A stretch of 64,000 bases of DNA from Bathymodiolus brooksi (taxonomy: Eukaryota; Mollusca; Bivalvia; Mytilida; Modiolidae), in assembly GCA_963680875.1 (NCBI GenBank), contig OY804576.1:78063668-78127667 (forward strand), written 5' to 3'. This document shows, in pieces, positions 59,801-64,000 of this stretch. The position numbers were made by a program, and so were the translations under genes. The notes under the pieces are model-generated. The model had not been told where the DNA came from, made no database searches, and saw only the letters and a list, made by a program, of their open reading frames with translations. The number at the start of each line of letters is the position of its first letter. Position 1 is the stretch's first letter.

Positions 59801-60814
59801 AATGGTTGATGCCATAGGCTCTCTTTAATACAACTAATATTTAGATAACGGTTGATGCCATAGGCTCTCTTTAATAGAACTAATATTTAGATAATGGTTG
59901 ATGCCATTGGCTCTCTTTAATAGAGCTAATATTTAGATAATGGTTGATGCCATAGGCTCTCTTTAATAGAACTAATATTTACATAATGGTTGATGCCATA
60001 GGCTCTCTTTAATAGAACTATTATTTAGATAATAATGGTTGGTGCCATAGGCTCTCTTTAATAGAACTAATATTTAGATAATGGTTGATGCCATAGGCTC
60101 TCTTTAATAGAACTAATATTTAGATAATGGTTGATGACATAGGCTCTCTTTAATAGAACTAATATTTAGATATTAATGGTTGATGCCATAGGCTCTCTTT
60201 AATAGAACTAATATTTAGATAATGGTTGATGTCATAGGCTCTCTTTAATAGAACTAATATTTAGATAATAGTTGATTCCATATGCTCTCTTTAATAGAAC
60301 TAATATTTAGATAATGGTTGATGCCATAGGCTCTCTTTAATAGAACTAATATTTAGATAATGGTTGATGCCATAGGCTCTCTTTAATAGAACTAATATTT
60401 AGATAATGATTGATGCCATAGGCTCTCTTTAATAGAGCTAATATTTAGATAATGGTTGATGCCATAGGCTCTCTTTAATAGAACTAATATTTAGATAATG
60501 GTTGATGCCATAGGCTCTCTTTAATAGAACTAATATTTAGATATTAATGGTTGATGCCATAGGCTCTCTTTAAAAAACTAATATTTAGATAATGGTTGAT
60601 GCCATAGGCTCTCTTTAATAGAACTAATATTTAGATAATAGTTGATGCCATAGGCTCTCTTTAATAGAACTAATATTTAGATAATGGTTGATGCCATAGG
60701 CTCTGTTTAATAGAGCTAATATTTAGATAATGGTTGATGCCATAGGCTCTCTTTAATAGAACTAATATTTAAATAATGGTTGATGCCATAGGCTCTCTTT
60801 AATAGAACTAATAT
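53857..60814. repeat. Large 46/49-bp satellite array with higher-order structure
   Basis: About 148 head-to-tail units. The main unit is 46 bp: TAGAACTAATATTTAGATAA, TGGTTGATGCCATAGGC and TCTCTTTAA. A 49-bp type carries GATATTAATGG in place of GATAATGG. The first units (53857-53930) are more diverged, as expected at an array edge. Marker variants recur at fixed distances: CCAAAGGCTCTG at 54351 and 55762 and AACGAACTACTA at 54605 and 56016 (1411 bp); TATAACTATT at 56767 and 57095 (328 bp); GGCTCTGTTC at 57271 and 58780 and AACGAAC at 57991 and 59500 (1509 bp). No frame stays open, so it is certainly non-coding. Confidence 0.98.
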
Positions 60815-60874
60815 TGTATATATGACAACTTCTGTGTCACGAAGATTGAATATATTATGATTATAGCGCTCTTT

Positions 60875-61093
60875 ATAATAACACTGCTCGCCCGTTTAGA
60901 TGCGAAGTTGGCATTTTATAATAACACTGCTCGCCCGTTTAGATGCGAGGGTTGGCATTTTATAATAACACTGCTCGCCCGTTTAGATGCGAGGGTTGGC
61001 ATTTTATAATAACACTGCTCGCCCGTTTAGATGCGAGGGTTGGCATTTTATAATAACACTGCTCGCCCGTTTAGATGCGAGGATTGGCATTTT
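60875..61093 (+). repeat. 44-bp tandem repeat x5
   Basis: ATAATAACACTGCTCGCCCG starts at 60875, 60918, 60962, 61006 and 61050 (43, 44, 44, 44 bp), each with GTTTAGATGCGAGG and TTGGCATTTT. The last unit runs straight into the T-family retroelement end at 61094. Confidence 0.95.
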
Positions 61094-61265
61094 ACTCATA
61101 TGTGGTAAGCACTTGCATGACCGAATTATTCCACTAAGAGAGGAGGCTTGGGCCCATAAATTTAGTTTCACTCCGCCACTTTTTATTGAAGTGCCTGTGC
61201 CAAGCCATTAAAGTGGCCGGTCAAGTATTTGTGTGTTAGGGATATCGATTTTGCCTCTTTCTATT
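61094..61265 (+). mobile_element. Retroelement 3'-end fragment (T3)
   Basis: The plus frame reads GKHLHDRIIPLREEAWAHKF, then SFTPPLFIEVPVPSH and a stop at 61209-61211. It is followed by GTATTTGTGTGTTAGGGATA and TCGATTTTGCCTC, as in T1 and T4. It is the C-terminal end and 3' start of a retroelement; the rest is missing. Confidence 0.65.
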
Positions 61266-61914
61266 ATTTTTTTAATTTTTATTACGTATCTACTTAAATG
61301 CATTTCTTTCATGAAAGCGCGAAAACAGTATCCACGAATTTTAATGAATTTCCAATGTGCATTCAAAATAGTAGAAAAAAAAATGAATGAAAAAATATAA
61401 TAATACATTAGTTGCTGTAATTTGTTTTTGTACTATGATATGCAGTTTTATTATTTCAGCAAATAATGACAAATTTTAAGTGGTTGTCAATCATTCAATG
61501 ATGTAATTTCTTTCTCTGAAGTCAATAAATTGCATGGACAGTAAAGTCATTTTACTTGAATTTACAGCTTTCAAGTGTAAATAGTGCTTTCTGATACACT
61601 ATATCTTCACATTGTGTAATTCAGAGTGATATTGTAGGCGTTTGTCCTCTTTAAACACGAGGCATTTGTGGCAATAGTACCTGCTATTTCTAATAAAATT
61701 GAAATAACCCCACAATTAAGTCTAACATCAAGTGTTTGTCAGTGTTATCTGATAAACATATATGTGCTGTACACTAGAAAACTAGCTTCTATTGAGTTTT
61801 TTTTTTAGCATATCATGAAATCTATATCCTGGCTTAAGAGAGATATACATATATTGAGTTTCTGTTAATTTCCCGTTTGTCTCGTGTTCTCTACTGGCAT
61901 GTTTTATTAGATCT
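61266..61914. other. AT-rich sequence, nothing recognised
   Basis: No supported feature. Confidence 0.4.
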
Positions 61915-62130
61915 GTTTATATTTAAACGTTTCTAAATAATGTAATTTGTTAACACTAAGGCCAATCACCTTCAGGTACATGTAACCGTAGCCGATTTAC
62001 ATCGCTATCACTTTTATGCTATTTGGTTTACTTGCTCCCAAAGTTGCTTTTCAATCGTTTGACTATGCGCATGCCCGATGAAAGTTATTACAGAAATGGC
62101 GTCGTGTACTCTAAATTAGATATCTACAAT
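61915..62130 (+). mobile_element. PLE-type repeat fragment P7 with hammerhead-like core
   Basis: CTTCAGGTACATGTAACCGT, AGCCGATTTACATCGCTATC, CAATCGTTTGACTATGCGC, then CCGATGA (62075-62081), AAGTTATTAC, AGAAA (GAAA at 62093-62096), TGGCGTC and GTGTAC. One base of CTGATGA is changed. Confidence 0.5.
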
Positions 62131-62894
62131 TTATATTTTTCTCTACAATACAAACAAATTCTCCTCAATAAATAAATATACATTACATAGTTGAAATCGA
62201 TTTGAATGGCTTAAGTAAGATAAAATTGTGAACAAGAAGTAGTGAATTCGCAAACGGTAATATATTAATGAGTATGCCTTGTCTGTCTGCAGCACAGTCG
62301 TTTATCCTTATGTTCAACGCCCAAGATCACTCGGCTACTTCCGCCTAGAGTATTTTTTTCATACTTTTACGTAAGCCACAATTAAGCACAACATATCTAG
62401 TAAAAAAGTACCGTTGCTATATGCTAAAAGATTATAACGATTTGTTATGAATTTCCATGGTTTTTTTTTTACATAACACAGATCAGAACTTTGAAAAAAT
62501 ATATTTTAATAGAGATCGCGGATACATGATTTTATTTACAACTTAGCAAGGTCAGATTATTGACAAAAACAATTTTTGATTTGATATTTAAAAAATATAA
62601 TTTTGCAAGGTTAAAATTATATGATAGAAAAAGCAAATCAGTAGAGAAAAACAACATGAACGTCAAAGCACATACATTATGATTTCGAGTTGTAATATTG
62701 CTAATTAAACAGGTAAATGCCTACAGGAAACTAGAAGACATTCAATATGTTTACACAATTCCAACCGGAGATGGCAAGCTGATCAAACAAACATACATTT
62801 TACGAGCTCATAGTAATAAAACAAGGTCTGACAACATGATCGAGCTCGAGTAACATTATCTTCTTTGATGAAGATTTTATATTAGATGGTACCG
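62131..62894. other. AT-rich sequence, nothing recognised
   Basis: No supported feature. Confidence 0.4.
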
Positions 62895-63075
62895 CTAAGC
62901 AAACTTAATCGCTTGCATGATCGCATCATTTCAATAAGAGGGGAGGTTTTGGCCCATACAACTAATTTAACCCCGCCACATTTTATTGAAATGCCTGTAC
63001 CAAGCCAAGAGTAAGCGGTCATGTATATGTGTGTTTGGGGTATCGATCTTGCCTCTGTTTCAACGATGTTTCAAT
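62895..63075 (+). mobile_element. Retroelement 3'-end fragment (T4)
   Basis: GCTTGCATGATCGCATCATT, AAGAGGGGAGGTTTTGGCCC, CCCCGCCACATTTTATTG, AATGCCTGTACCAAGCC, AAGCGGTCATGTATATGTGT and GGGGTATCGATCTTGCC. Same order as T3 and T1 but frameshifted. The 62- and 75-codon frames over it are remnants. Confidence 0.6.
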
Positions 63076-64000
63076 TGGATTTCGAAATTTTTCCGACAGT
63101 GTGGTATTTTTTGTGAATACCTTTTGCCTGACCAGTTTACCAGATTGGTCAAGCAACAGGAGCATTCATGCTGATCAATTTGCCATTCCAGTTTTACAAT
63201 TTCTCAACCAATTTTACAATTGTGAATTTCAATCTATAAAATTGATGTTGGAATAGCTCAATATATATTGAAAAAAATTATACTTCTGTATTCATTGAAA
63301 TTTATCGAATAACAAATCAGCTGTGTGGTTCATTAACTTTCATCATACCATAATTTACAAGGTACATTTCTATTGAACTGCATTTGTTATGAGTAATTTT
63401 AAATACAAACATTCACTGAACCTGCTTTTTATAGAATATATGTTTTATAAAGTTGTTATTTGGTGTGTAGATATCTTTGAATTTTGAGTTCATAAAAATC
63501 TATGCTGTGTTTTATGTCTATATTTATGAACTGTGTTATACACCGAAACGAGGATCGTTGAGAATCTTCGCAGCCGGATTCTACCCGTCATACGTTTGTT
63601 CCTGTCCCAAATCTTCTGTTGTCTTTTATGTAATATAGAGTTAAAATTGAGGCGGAGAAGCGTTCGTGTGTTTGTGGTTGGCGATATTATCAAGCACTCC
63701 TTTGTTGGCAATAATATATGTGTGGCATAGTTCCATGATATATGTTGAATATAAACTAGACGATGAAATAACTATAGTTATGCTTCAAGTCGTGTTGTCT
63801 GTCATATCTATACTTGTATAACACTTCTTGTCATCAGTACAACATATTGTCCTACAAAACATCTTATGAACTGATGATTGAGATGTAAAATCCGTCTTTC
63901 TTTCTGTCTCATTATAAACATCATATGTCACTGGAAATAATGGTTTTTCTTATACATTTCTAGATCTGATCGAACAACATGTGTGGATAATGTATATATG
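63076..64000. other. AT-rich sequence, nothing recognised
   Basis: Short frames on both strands at 63490-63730 overlap each other and show no domain. No gene or repeat supported up to the window end. Confidence 0.4.

Overview
The window is animal nuclear DNA. It is AT-rich and gene-poor, full of tRNA-derived SINEs, reverse-transcriptase relics, DNA-transposon remnants and large minisatellite arrays. The two intact genes are intronless, secreted C1q-domain proteins, a family strongly expanded in bivalve molluscs. With the bivalve-like SINE and retroelement fragments this points to a bivalve; the species is not determinable here.

Layout. (1) 1-17880: one continuous minisatellite with a ~39-bp basic unit and nested higher-order duplications, ending at a 200-bp run of N (17881-18080). 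(2) 18081-23790: unique DNA with a retroelement 3' fragment, two copies of a dispersed repeat with internal 85-bp tandem copies, and a hAT-like element (21777-23185) that still carries a possible transposase N-terminus and is inserted in old ~0.3-kb repeats. (3) 24103-29060: two tandem, same-strand C1q-domain genes, separated by SINEs. (4) 29200-39430: SINEs, reverse-transcriptase and Tc1 remnants, and a TTAA-flanked MITE inserted inside a retroelement fragment. (5) 39978-50180: many independent local tandem repeats (412, 30, 59, 114, 30 and 14 bp units) among repeat fragments. (6) 51035-53135: a cluster of SINEs. (7) 53857-60814: a second large array (46/49-bp units) with its own higher-order duplications, followed by a 44-bp x5 repeat, retroelement 3' ends and plain AT-rich DNA.

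How it works together. Only the two C1q genes look functional: signal peptide, helical/coiled-coil stalk and C-terminal C1q head, as expected of secreted lectin-like immune recognition proteins. Almost every other open frame is a by-product of tandem repeats or antisense to retroelement relics. I found no new multi-gene system. The most unusual material is structural: the two hierarchical satellites, hammerhead-ribozyme-like cores in Penelope-type repeat fragments (one core region turned into a 14-bp tandem array), a MITE with a paralogous uninserted copy in the same window, and minisatellites growing from the 3' ends of one retroelement family.
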